Of a stretch of 64,000 nucleotides of DNA, positions 53,665 through 62,045 are shown piece after piece; the stretch's first letter is position 1; the number at the start of each line of letters is the position of its first letter. Below the pieces are notes generated by a model. It had not been told where the DNA came from. It was given only the letters and a program-made list of their open reading frames with translations, and made no database searches. The position numbers and the translations under genes were made by a program. The stretch covers positions 5,890,001-5,954,000 of the forward strand of contig NZ_CP132976.1 in assembly GCF_030864005.1 (NCBI RefSeq). Reading direction: 5' to 3'. The stretch comes from Achromobacter seleniivolatilans (lineage in GTDB: Bacteria; Pseudomonadota; Gammaproteobacteria; Burkholderiales; Burkholderiaceae_B).

Positions 53665-53796
53665 TTCCAAACTGAATGACGTTTTCTCGGAAGAATTCCA
53701 AACTCAATGACACTTTGGTTCCAAATTAAATGGCTGAGATCGGGTAAGTTGTTGATTAGTAAAAGATCTGAATTCCATGCTCGCTGAACTTCGACA
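53665..53796 (-). repeat. Right end of the Tn7-like element with four TnsB-type boxes
   Basis: Inverted relative to the left end: boxes TTCCAAACTGAATGAC (53665-53680), TTCCAAACTCAATGAC (53696-53711), TTCCAAATTAAATGG (53719-53733) and a terminal box within 53770-53788, closing with TTCGACA (53790-53796). More boxes than at the left end, and closer together, as in Tn7. Confidence 0.8.
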
Positions 53797-53834
53797 AGGG
53801 GGGTAAAACGGGGGTGGAACATAAGGATGCCAGC

Positions 53835-53880
53835 TGTCGAAAGTCATCCAACTTGGGATTTACGTCATCGAGTTTGGGAA
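53835..53880 (+). repeat. Third transposon-type terminus, in left-end orientation
   Basis: TGTCGAA (53835-53841), then GTCATCCAACTTGGGA (53843-53858) and GTCATCGAGTTTGGGAA (53864-53880). Box spacing is identical to the left end at 28233. It starts 38 bp outside the right terminus of the intact element and points away from it. Likely the left end of a second, related element. Confidence 0.75.
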
Positions 53881-55328
53881 TCGAGGAGTTTCGATATACA
53901 AAGGCTGGCGCGGCCTCCAGCCGGATTTCGCCTCTGGAGGGTTCGATTTCCTGTGTCAAGTTCCGGGTGACGCGCCGTTCTCCCCGGAATGGAGCCTTTG
54001 CCTGCGTCTGGCGACGCGAGGCGCCTGACGGGCACACGACGCCCGCCTGGTTCGGTATTGGCCATGCATGCCGGATACAGCTGCCCAACGATGGGCGCTC
54101 TCGACTCACTCCGTTATTGGCAACGGGACGCTTCCGACCCGAAGCGGAAGTTGGTCCTTCTATACCTCGTTGCCAACGGTGCGTACGCCCGTGACACCCT
54201 TGATGGGACGAGAACGATTGCGATCGCTGCGTCGGCGCGTGGCCTCCCGCAGTTCGCTAGCGATCTGAGCGTGACGCTCCAAGTGCTTGGGATGTGGCTG
54301 CAATGCGGTATCTGTCGGCAAACACATCATCTTCCCCTGAAGCTTTCCGTACTCCGTATGCTGCAAAGCACTCGCGATTTCGACCTTCATTTCGCGATTG
54401 ATCCACAGCAGACACAGATCGAAGAGCGTGTAAATATCCAAACGGGCACACCCCTGGCGCGGATCCTTGACGAGAAGATCTCGGTACGACGGGATGGTGT
54501 CTAAAGCTAGATTGCGACGCTCGCTCACGGCTCGCCGGAAGTCAATGATCTGGCCGACGGTCGACTCGATTTCACGTTCTCTACCGCTGCGGGCTTTGGC
54601 AAATGGAAGTAGGAAAGCTCAGGCCTTTGGCTGTGGCGTCGCAGAAGCGACTCAGCGCATTTTCGGATGTCCCGACTATCTCGGAATCGGGATATCCCGA
54701 CTTTGATGCAAGTGCTTGGTACGGGGTTATCGGAGCATGCCAGCATGGTCCTTAACGACATCGCCCTAGTCGAGATAGTAGTGCGGTCGCTAAGCAACGA
54801 TTCTCGAGCGTTACGCGGATGCTTTAGAGCGAGGCTCTTTTAACGGATTTCAAGAACTACTCCCAAATGAGTTGTTATATGCGGGAAAAGTTCGGGACTA
54901 AGAAGCTGCTCATTGATAGATCTGAAGTACCGAAGAAATAGATGGTCAAGCCGATTCTTCTCATCTGGGTACTTAACGAAATAGGGAGGAAGAATTCTGA
55001 ATGTAATGCACTATTGTCAGACCGCCCCGATCGTCGAAATTTTATCCTTTAGAGATAGTTGCTCGGCAGTCGAGTGGAGCACGCGTGGATTCCTTCCGTA
55101 GAGTGGGGCGGAGGGGGAAGCAGGCAGTGTTTGATGACTTTCGACCGAAGTCCGTCTTCAGAAGTGGATTCGAAAATTTCGCCTCGGTGAGTCGATATCG
55201 TCGACCTGAGGTCCCGTTGAAAGCGGGGCTGTGCGGACAGTGCGGTGATGTCCGTTCCAATAGCGCCCCACCGGCGTCAATCAGTATCATTAAGACCATC
55301 CAGAACAAGACGAGAAGCAGGTAGGCCG
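53881..55328. other. Decayed DNA beyond the third terminus
   Basis: About 1.45 kb with no confidently recognised gene apart from one weak minus-strand frame (54160-54528). A TCCCGA motif recurs three times within 54669-54701. No inverted partner (TTCGACA) for the terminus at 53835 was found by eye here. Probably a degraded relative of the transposon cargo. Confidence 0.4.
54160..54528 (-). CDS. Hypothetical protein
   Basis: 122 aa, starting MSERRNLALDTIPSYRDLL; the middle (YTLFDLCLLWINREMKVEIA) has natural-looking composition but no family was recognised. It lies inside the decayed region next to the third transposon terminus. It may be a fragment or a chance frame. Confidence 0.35.
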   Translation of the reverse strand: MSERRNLALDTIPSYRDLLVKDPRQGCARLDIYTLFDLCLLWINREMKVEIASALQHTEYGKLQGKMMCLPTDTALQPHPKHLERHAQIASELREATRRRSDRNRSRPIKGVTGVRTVGNEV

Positions 55329-56462
55329 ATGAAAGATGATTTTTCCAAGGACAATTCTCCGGTTCATCGGCAGGCAGTGGGGGCGCTCGCGCGTGCCTCT
55401 ACGCGTCCCGACATAAGCAGATTTAAAGAGATGCTCCGGCCAGCGGGCGTGTTGGCCAGCGAACGTATGGCAGCGGCCCTAAAACTGGGTAGATATGGAG
55501 ATTTCGCTGGGCTGGCCGGGACCATCGAGGCTGCCAGGGCAGTGGCGAACAACCCGATGGTCGAGTACATCGAGAAGTTGAATCGTAGTTTCCTTCCCAA
55601 ACTCCCCCACATGGAGCTATGGCAGCACGATTCGCTGGGAAAAATCCGAGATATTGTCGGTAGATGGGGAGGTCCCAGCCTTGCTCCCTGGCTCCAGTTG
55701 GACGCCTTGCATGGCCTTCGACGGCTGAACGACATCCTGCCAGCTGAGCAGCTGCAACGGTTTGAGTCCCTTGCCGCGAATGCAGTGTTTAACGGGATGG
55801 ACGCAGCTTTCAGGGCTCGTATGCACAGCATGGCGAACTCCGCTCTGGAGATTCTCCGAAATTCCGATCACAACCATGCTTCGCAGCCGCTGCAGGAAGC
55901 GATACGCGAAATTGCGAAGGAGGCTGTTGCAGCGGAGTTGGCGGCGGCGAAGGCAGCTTCTACGTCAAGGGCAGCCGCTCCGTATCTGCCTCACCAGAAG
56001 GTCAGGCCGACAGTAATGGAGGTACTCAGCGTTATCTTCATGTTCCTGAGGATCCTGAATGAGTTGTGCCTTCTCGCTGGCAGTATTGCGCAACTGCCCT
56101 CTCCGGACGAAGTAGCGGAGGTCGCTCAGGAGTGGATGGAAAAGTTCGAAGAGCTTGTCGAGTCCCCGGAATTCTCTGCATCGGTAGCTCAAACATCCGC
56201 GTGCTGGACAGTGGGCGAGCGACATGTCGTTTTGCGGGAGCGGAACGGCCCGCGACGGTCGCGCGCGATCAGCGTCCTGCAGCCTGGCCAAGAAGTAATT
56301 GTGACCGAAACAAAAAAGGATTGGGCGAGAGTAGTGGTTGTGGCAGTCGATGCGGAGGCGGGCGCCGTAATCGAGGGGTGGGCGCTGAAAAAGTACTTTG
56401 AGACTACGTGCGGAAAGCGGGTGCTGCCAAAGTCCCCCGCTTTTTCGCTATTCAATACCTGA
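55329..56462 (+). CDS. SH3-domain-containing protein of unknown function
   Basis: About 377 aa. The N-terminal 300 residues are helical with no recognised family; a short hydrophobic stretch (EVLSVIFMFLRILNELCLLAG, about 235-255) could be a membrane or amphipathic helix. The C-terminal 75 residues form a bacterial SH3-type domain (TVGERHVVLRERNGPRRSRA ... VLQPGQEVIVTETKKDWARV ... IEGWALKKYF). The start at 55329 (MKDDFSKDN) is preferred to ATG 55245. Isolated gene between transposon debris and the YD-repeat locus, so possibly accessory. Confidence 0.65.
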   Translation: MKDDFSKDNSPVHRQAVGALARASTRPDISRFKEMLRPAGVLASERMAAALKLGRYGDFAGLAGTIEAARAVANNPMVEYIEKLNRSFLPKLPHMELWQHDSLGKIRDIVGRWGGPSLAPWLQLDALHGLRRLNDILPAEQLQRFESLAANAVFNGMDAAFRARMHSMANSALEILRNSDHNHASQPLQEAIREIAKEAVAAELAAAKAASTSRAAAPYLPHQKVRPTVMEVLSVIFMFLRILNELCLLAGSIAQLPSPDEVAEVAQEWMEKFEELVESPEFSASVAQTSACWTVGERHVVLRERNGPRRSRAISVLQPGQEVIVTETKKDWARVVVVAVDAEAGAVIEGWALKKYFETTCGKRVLPKSPAFSLFNT

Positions 56463-57080
56463 AGATCTCAGGGCCGTGGCCGAAATCTCGGCCGGCAGTG
56501 CAACTTAAAGCCACTTGCGGCCAGGGCGAAAGTGGCGGGACATGCCACCCAGCACGCAATGAACAGCGGCTGTCCGCCTGATCTGGACATGGCACCAAAG
56601 AAGCCTAGCGTACAAGCGTCTAAAAAGAACCAGATAACGGACCGCCGGGCGATAACCCCGCGCAGGTCGGCCAGTTAGCGGAACAGCAACGTAGCGATGT
56701 CACAGGAAATTTCCTAGAGAAGGCCAACAGATTGAGTTTGTGGTGCCTAGCAGGGAGCAGACCATAAAGAGCCTCAGGGTCAGCCAGGTGTCCAGATCTC
56801 CCAGCCAGGTTGAACGGCCCTGAAGTTCTGGGCTCGACGTGCCGTTATGGTATCTGAACGGCGGCGCTGGCATTCAGCAGCGCCGCCGAATCCACAACCC
56901 CGCACTGAGCCGCCGGCGCGTGGCATCGTTGCTTCCTCCCGGACCAGTGCGTTGAGAGCGTAAGCAACTCGGACGCATGCCGCCTGTCACACGATAAAAA
57001 ATCAGCGTGATGCAGCTGTGATGTTGGTGCATATCTATTTTGGGCGGGCCACCCGACCCACACGGAATTTCTGACTGCTC
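56463..57080. other. Intergenic region, no gene seen
   Basis: About 620 bp. No frame with protein-like composition on either strand. A GC-rich inverted repeat (GGCGGCGCTGG near 56862 with CAGCGCCGCC near 56878) is present. It separates the SH3-protein gene from the convergent immunity-like gene. Confidence 0.4.
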
Positions 57081-57109
57081 GGTGGGCTACCGAACATCGG
57101 TAGCCCACC
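57081..57109 (-). terminator. Hairpin downstream of the DUF4279-like gene
   Basis: Perfect 13-bp stem GGTGGGCTACCGA / TCGGTAGCCCACC with a 3-nt loop, 35 bp after the stop of the DUF4279-like gene. There is no T-run, so its role as terminator is likely but not certain. Confidence 0.55.
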
Positions 57110-57144
57110 AAGTCGCAAGATATTCTAGGGCGTCGGGGTGCTTC

Positions 57145-57555
57145 TTAGCCGTCCGGGAAGCACTCTACCTCGAAGGGTATGCCAAGTTTGCTGAGGTCTG
57201 CCATGATCTCGGTCGAGAGGCCCAAATGGCAATGAAACTGGCCGTTTAAATGAATCTTCAAACGGAATTTACCTCCTGACTCGATCAGGTCCTTCACGTA
57301 GGGTTGCTTAGTGAGTAAGTGCTTTACCTTGTCCTCAGCAGTGGACGTGCCATCCTCTTCGTTGAGGCAGAAGGAAAAGGAACACTTCGTATCTTCGCGG
57401 ATGCCTCCTAGTTTAAGGCCCGTTGGCGTGATGCGCTCATCCCCGGCAGACCACGAATTTCCAGGCGTCCAACCTAACGCTGAAATGATCTCCTCTGCCC
57501 GTCGAGACGGGTGACTGACGAAAACAATGACATTGATGGTGTAGTCGGTACTCAA
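57145..57555 (-). CDS. DUF4279-like protein, candidate immunity protein for the YD-repeat toxin
   Basis: About 136 aa. TINVIVFVSHPSRRAEEIIS, LGWTPGNSWSAGDER, KCSFSFCLNEED and the final KFRLKIHLNGQFHCHLGLST-type strand resemble DUF4279 domains. The TTG at 57555 overlaps the upstream YD-repeat stop as TTGA with AGAGG six bases before it, which implies translational coupling; TTG 57561 is an alternative start. Small genes placed directly after an Rhs-type toxin usually neutralise its C-terminal tip. The immunity role is inferred from position. Confidence 0.6.
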   Translation of the reverse strand: MSTDYTINVIVFVSHPSRRAEEIISALGWTPGNSWSAGDERITPTGLKLGGIREDTKCSFSFCLNEEDGTSTAEDKVKHLLTKQPYVKDLIESGGKFRLKIHLNGQFHCHLGLSTEIMADLSKLGIPFEVECFPDG

Positions 57556-60260
57556 TCGCAACCTCTCTTATCTCGATCTTTGCCGCGGCGACCACTCGGC
57601 TTGCCGCTACCTGTGTAGCTCGAGGCCGGTCCTTCATTCGACCAAGAACCATCGGGGTGCTGGGGCCAGACATTACCATCTGGGTCAATGTAGACTTTGT
57701 CGGTTCCGCCTAAGTGGAGATCATTCTTAATTCTTCCGTGATCACCTGACCAAGGGGATTCATTGATAGGGATGGAGCCTGTCGGCGGATTCTTCGCATT
57801 GTTGTAAATGACATTGGCGCCGTATGCACCGGTGCCGATCGAGCCGCCGATCAACAGATCGGTTGCGGTGATCCTGATCGTAGCAGCAAATAATGGAATT
57901 AAGAATGCATACCGGCCGTCGGGATCAACGTACTTAAGTGGGTTGCCATAGGCATACCCGTATGTGTTTATGCCTCCAACGAGCCCAACGGGATCACTTT
58001 GAATATAGCGTCCGGTATCTGGATCGTAATCGCGGAAGTAGTTGTAATGAAGAGCGGTTTGCTGATCTGCGATTTGTCCGGGAAAGCGTAGTGGGACATC
58101 GGTCACGATGTTGCCGGCGGAGTCTATGCCGATGGCGTTGTCCGGATCACCGATACCGAAGGCATCACTCGTCCATCTCCACATGGCAGACCCATTGTCC
58201 CCCAGCGCTCGCCTCGGCGTGTCCAGGTGGTCATTTTGTAGGTACAGGATGTGGGTCTTGGCTGTGCCGCTGGCGTCATATTTAAAGTTAATCTGCGCCA
58301 ATGGCCGTCCGTCAAACCATACCCAGGTTGAATGGCCGAGTTTTTTTCCCGTGGTGTCGACCTTCCTGAGTGTTGTTAGTTGGCCTTGTTGTCCGTACTC
58401 GTAGTATGTGATTTCCGGGATGCTATTGGTCAGGACTCGTTTCTCAATCCGCTGGCCCAAATGGTTGTATTTGAATTCAGCAATTTTTACATTCGCTGCG
58501 CTGTAGACTGCGTTCAGCCTGCCTGCACTGTCATAGGTGTAACGCTGCCCTTTTCCTTGGAGCAGGTTCCCGGCCGTATCGCTTGCAACGGGAGCGCCGT
58601 TAATCGAGGTGAGTAAATTACTGTTAGGAGAGTATCCGAGCGTCTGGGTGTCGATCAGGTTGCCCGTGGACGCGTTTTTGGTCAGCCGCTGTGTCCGGTT
58701 TCCAACAGAGTCCCAGGCGTAGGACTTAAGAATGTTCCCGGTGCGTTCTTCAATCAACCTATCCAAGGCATCGTATTTGTAGGAGGTGTTGCCGATTCCG
58801 AGGGACGATCCTGTAATGGAAACGACGTTTCCATTGGCATCAACGCTGCTGGCGACCGTTGCGGTTCCTGTTCGTTGTCCCTCGAGGCGCAGATTTTTGT
58901 CGTAGTAATTCTGAGTCGACGTGCCGTTGCCAAGCTGCATCGAATCAACTCGACCAGCACCTCGGTAGGTTATCCCTTGGGCGATGTATTGGGATGTGCC
59001 GTTGATATCGACTTTAATAGCAGTAACGTCACCAGCGGCATTCCTTTCATACGAAATTTTGAGATCGGACGTCTGCTCAGACAAAAGCTGGTTGTTGCCG
59101 TTGTAGGTGTACTGTTTGGAGTACGTGGTGGCTTGGTTTTCGGGTTTGTACCATTCCACTCGTAGATCGCTGTAATGGTCATATTCATAGCCTGTAGTAC
59201 CATAATTTCCTGAAGTTACCGCCAGTTGACCTATATTCGATCCGGATTGAGTGTAGTATCCGAACATCATGTTTTCAGAAGGCGATGCTGGGTACTTTTT
59301 CTGAAAAAGTCGATTCAGCTCGTCGTACACAAATTCGGTGGTAACCCCGCGGGCATCTACCGATTTGATCAGATTAGCTGCCTCGTCGAAGGTGCGCGTC
59401 GTCGTGCCAGTATCGGCACTTACCAGCTTTGTGAGGTTGGCGTTGTAATCGTAAACGTAAGTGGTTTGGGAGCCTTTGGCATCTACCACTTTAGTGATTT
59501 GATCTGCCGCATTGTATTCATAGCGCGTCAGTCCGCCGAGGGCGTCTGTTGACGTAATTCGTCGATTGAGGGCGTCGTAGGTAAATTGAGTTTTATGGCC
59601 CTTTGGCGACGTGGTGCTAACTAAGTTGCCTACCACGTCGTACTCGAACTTTGTCACTCGGCCATTGCGATCCATTTCAGAGATAGCTCGACCCAGTTCG
59701 TCGAATTTGGTGGTCGTGGACGCTTCAGCAGCGGTGCCGGCAACGTTGAGGATAGTGGATTGGACGCGGTTCCCCATGCTGTCCAACGCAAAGCGTATTC
59801 GCTTGCCGCTGCTGTCGTCTTGGCCCACCAATCGCCGAGCAGGATCATAAAGATACTGGACCCAACTGCCGCCAGGATATGTGGTTTTGGTGAGGTCGCC
59901 CGATGCGTTGTACTCGTGGCGTCTGATCTTGCCTGCCCAATTGACAGTGGCCAGCCATCCTTCCTCGGTGTAGCTGAGAGTTGCTGTTCGGCCGTGGGGC
60001 TCTGTGACCAGTTCGGGTAATCCAAATTTGTTGTAATTGGAGTACTGCGTACGTTGTCCAATGGCGTCGGTGACGCTCGAAATATTGCCGGACGCGTCGT
60101 ATTCGAAGGTTGTTACGTCGGTGACGTCCAACCTGGGACCATCAACACTCGCGAGCAAGCCGCCTGCGGTGTAGTTGTACTTCGTCGTCGAAGCGGCGCT
60201 TGCAGGGCTAGAGAAGGCAGATAAGACGGACAACGCGAGAGCGCTGATTGTTGCTTTCAT
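57552..60260 (-). CDS. Secreted YD-repeat (Rhs-like) protein with variable C-terminal tip
   Basis: About 902 aa. A Sec signal peptide (MKATISALALSVLSAFSSPASA) precedes roughly 20 YD repeats (TKFEYDVVGNLVSTTSPKGH, LTRYEYNAADQITKVVDAKG). The Rhs core end is visible as YNYFRDYDPDTGRYIQSDPVGLVGGINTYGYAYGNPL. After it a distinct tip of about 110 residues (DHGRIKNDLHLGGTDKVYID, SGKPSGRRGKDRDKR) is the likely toxin domain; no nuclease family is assigned. Start at 60260; MDVS at 60272 is possible. Coupled to the DUF4279-like gene. Unlike T6SS-linked Rhs proteins it has its own signal peptide. Confidence 0.82.
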   Translation of the reverse strand: MKATISALALSVLSAFSSPASAASTTKYNYTAGGLLASVDGPRLDVTDVTTFEYDASGNISSVTDAIGQRTQYSNYNKFGLPELVTEPHGRTATLSYTEEGWLATVNWAGKIRRHEYNASGDLTKTTYPGGSWVQYLYDPARRLVGQDDSSGKRIRFALDSMGNRVQSTILNVAGTAAEASTTTKFDELGRAISEMDRNGRVTKFEYDVVGNLVSTTSPKGHKTQFTYDALNRRITSTDALGGLTRYEYNAADQITKVVDAKGSQTTYVYDYNANLTKLVSADTGTTTRTFDEAANLIKSVDARGVTTEFVYDELNRLFQKKYPASPSENMMFGYYTQSGSNIGQLAVTSGNYGTTGYEYDHYSDLRVEWYKPENQATTYSKQYTYNGNNQLLSEQTSDLKISYERNAAGDVTAIKVDINGTSQYIAQGITYRGAGRVDSMQLGNGTSTQNYYDKNLRLEGQRTGTATVASSVDANGNVVSITGSSLGIGNTSYKYDALDRLIEERTGNILKSYAWDSVGNRTQRLTKNASTGNLIDTQTLGYSPNSNLLTSINGAPVASDTAGNLLQGKGQRYTYDSAGRLNAVYSAANVKIAEFKYNHLGQRIEKRVLTNSIPEITYYEYGQQGQLTTLRKVDTTGKKLGHSTWVWFDGRPLAQINFKYDASGTAKTHILYLQNDHLDTPRRALGDNGSAMWRWTSDAFGIGDPDNAIGIDSAGNIVTDVPLRFPGQIADQQTALHYNYFRDYDPDTGRYIQSDPVGLVGGINTYGYAYGNPLKYVDPDGRYAFLIPLFAATIRITATDLLIGGSIGTGAYGANVIYNNAKNPPTGSIPINESPWSGDHGRIKNDLHLGGTDKVYIDPDGNVWPQHPDGSWSNEGPASSYTGSGKPSGRRGKDRDKRGCD

Positions 60261-60364
60261 AGAAACATCCATATGGATCTTATTTTTTTCTGAAGAAAGG
60301 GCAGATTCAAGGGAGGGGCGTACGCTGGTTGGGTCTGTGCTCAGCGCTTAATGTGCCCGCACAC

Positions 60365-61774
60365 TTACTGCACCGAGACTTCCGTCACCTGTCCTTTTGC
60401 GTTGTAGCGATATTCCGTTTTCTTGCCCGGCTGCGTAATCGTGATGGGCTTCACTCCATCGGTGTCACGCTGAGTCGTGGTGGTGCGAGCGAGTGGCGTG
60501 CCCGCAGCTTCTGTGCGAGAGATTTCGAATCCCTGAGCGTTGTAGGAATATGTGGTCTTTGCTCCGTTGTCAGCGATCTTTTCCGTGAGCCTTCCTTGCG
60601 TGTCGTACTTGAACTGAGCGTTGCTCATGCCGCAATTGAGAGAGGGATGTCCGTCAACGCGAACGACGCGTTTCACGTTGTTTATGGTTTGGAAGACGTG
60701 AGTCGACTGTTTGCCCAGAGGATTGGTGACGACGGTCGTACCTAAGTCGTCATAGGCGAGGGTGGTCTTGTCGGCGCCATTTGCATGAGTGCTTGAAATG
60801 GCCCGCCCCCTAGCGTCATAGGTCCATGTGGACGACACTATCCCGCGTTCGTCGGTGATAGATGTGAGATGGAACGGCAGCCTGGAATCCTCGTAGCCAT
60901 ACGAGCGGCCTTTTATTTTTCCGCTGTAGTTGTACGTGACGCCAATCAGTCGCCCCCCCTTGTCGTATCGATAAGTGGCATTAATCCAAGCATTGCTTGC
61001 GCCGCTTAGTCGGCCAAACGCATCGTGATTCAGATGGAGGGTCTTCTGATAAATGTCGGTTACGGTGGTCGAGTTTCCGGAGTACGCGATGCTGTACCCA
61101 TATCCGGTGTGTCCCATCCACTGAATCAAACGGCCTTTGTCGTCGAATCGTGAGATATCCTGATCGACATTCTTGTGCTCCCATCCAGTGCCGATTTTTC
61201 GCAGAGTGCCACTTTGAAAATTATTGAGCGGGGTATAGCTCCCGCCTTGATCGATGAACTTCAGCGTCGACCCCTCTGCCGTTTTCAGGCCGGCGTACGC
61301 ACCTTCCTTCTTGATGTAGACCGAGTACGTGTGGCTCCAGTGAACAGCGCGTTGGCTGTTGTAGTAGCGCACTAACTCCAGCGTATTTCTATTGCCAATT
61401 GCGATATCCGTCTCTTCTTGGAATTTGTTGCCCGTGGCTATATTGATCGGATTTCCCGCGCAACTTTGGCTGTCGGGCTCGCCCAAGTTTTGCTCGGGGT
61501 CTTCGACGTCTTCTGGATACAGTCCCGTCGTTGGATGGATGGCTTGCCAATCTTCAAGGCTTATCATCTCCTCGGTTAACGGAATAGGCTCTTCAGGGCT
61601 GGGTAAGTCGTTGACGGGCTCCGTTGCCACAAACGGTCCGGAACTGTCCATGACGGTGCCGGCAGGCGGCGAAGTGGGCGGTGGTGTAGTGGGGGGAGGA
61701 GGAGCGTCGTCTGCGACGCTTTGAAGAGACGCCAAGCACAGAGAGGCGGTCAGTAAAAATGTGCGAGCCTTCAT
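60365..61774 (-). CDS. Secreted YD-repeat protein with DUF6531-like N-terminus
   Basis: 469 aa. Signal peptide MKARTFLLTASLCLASLQSVA; a Pro-rich linker (PPPPTTPPPTSPPAG); a DUF6531-type segment (CAGNPINIATGNKFQEETDI); and YD repeats (ISRFDDKGRLIQWMGHTGYG, AQFKYDTQGRLTEKIADNGA) to the very end (YRYNAKGQVTEVSVQ). It lacks the Rhs core end and toxin tip. It ends 105 bp before the 902-aa protein, which starts with similar repeats. The pair may be a natural two-part shell or a once-single gene now split; each has its own signal peptide. Confidence 0.78.
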   Translation of the reverse strand: MKARTFLLTASLCLASLQSVADDAPPPPTTPPPTSPPAGTVMDSSGPFVATEPVNDLPSPEEPIPLTEEMISLEDWQAIHPTTGLYPEDVEDPEQNLGEPDSQSCAGNPINIATGNKFQEETDIAIGNRNTLELVRYYNSQRAVHWSHTYSVYIKKEGAYAGLKTAEGSTLKFIDQGGSYTPLNNFQSGTLRKIGTGWEHKNVDQDISRFDDKGRLIQWMGHTGYGYSIAYSGNSTTVTDIYQKTLHLNHDAFGRLSGASNAWINATYRYDKGGRLIGVTYNYSGKIKGRSYGYEDSRLPFHLTSITDERGIVSSTWTYDARGRAISSTHANGADKTTLAYDDLGTTVVTNPLGKQSTHVFQTINNVKRVVRVDGHPSLNCGMSNAQFKYDTQGRLTEKIADNGAKTTYSYNAQGFEISRTEAAGTPLARTTTTQRDTDGVKPITITQPGKKTEYRYNAKGQVTEVSVQ

Positions 61775-62045
61775 TCAAGTCCTTGCTGCTGCTGTGGAAC
61801 ATAAGCATGTAACGAATGCGGATAATAATAATTCTCGAAACGATTAGCAATAAAAACGTGGTTTGAAACCTTGATCGTTTCATCGCCGATTGAGTGAAGA
61901 CGCCTCGCGTAAGCACTTGGTCCTTTAGGGCGGCATCTGCGGCGGGGTACGCAAGAGTCGCGAAACTGCGTTGATTTCTCGTGCCGGGTCTCGGTTGTTG
62001 GGCGTGAACACAACTCCGATGATGACAAAGCAGTAGTTGACTAGA

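Larger units (their letters stand above)
28233..53796. mobile_element. Tn7-like transposon carrying a defence island, about 25.6 kb
   Basis: Boundaries are set by the terminal inverted repeat TGTCGAA (28233-28239) / TTCGACA (53790-53796). In both termini it is followed inward by the same imperfect TnsB-type box (left CCATCGAGTTTGGAATT, right, read inward, TTCAGCGAGCATGGAATTC). Further boxes follow inward on both sides. Inside are tnsA, tnsB, tnsC and two tniQ genes at the left, then cargo. The 5-bp flanks are GCGGG (left) and AGGGG (right), so a clean target duplication is not present; either it has mutated or neighbouring rearrangement has replaced one flank. Confidence 0.82.

Noticed and set aside
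28233..53796. CRISPR-associated (Cascade or Cas12k) Tn7-like transposon
   Set aside because: No repeat-spacer array and no cas genes were seen anywhere in the element.
53797..53821. Right end placed further out, at the ACA around 53819-53821
   Set aside because: The sequence inward of it does not align with the left terminus, whereas TTCGACA at 53790-53796 does.
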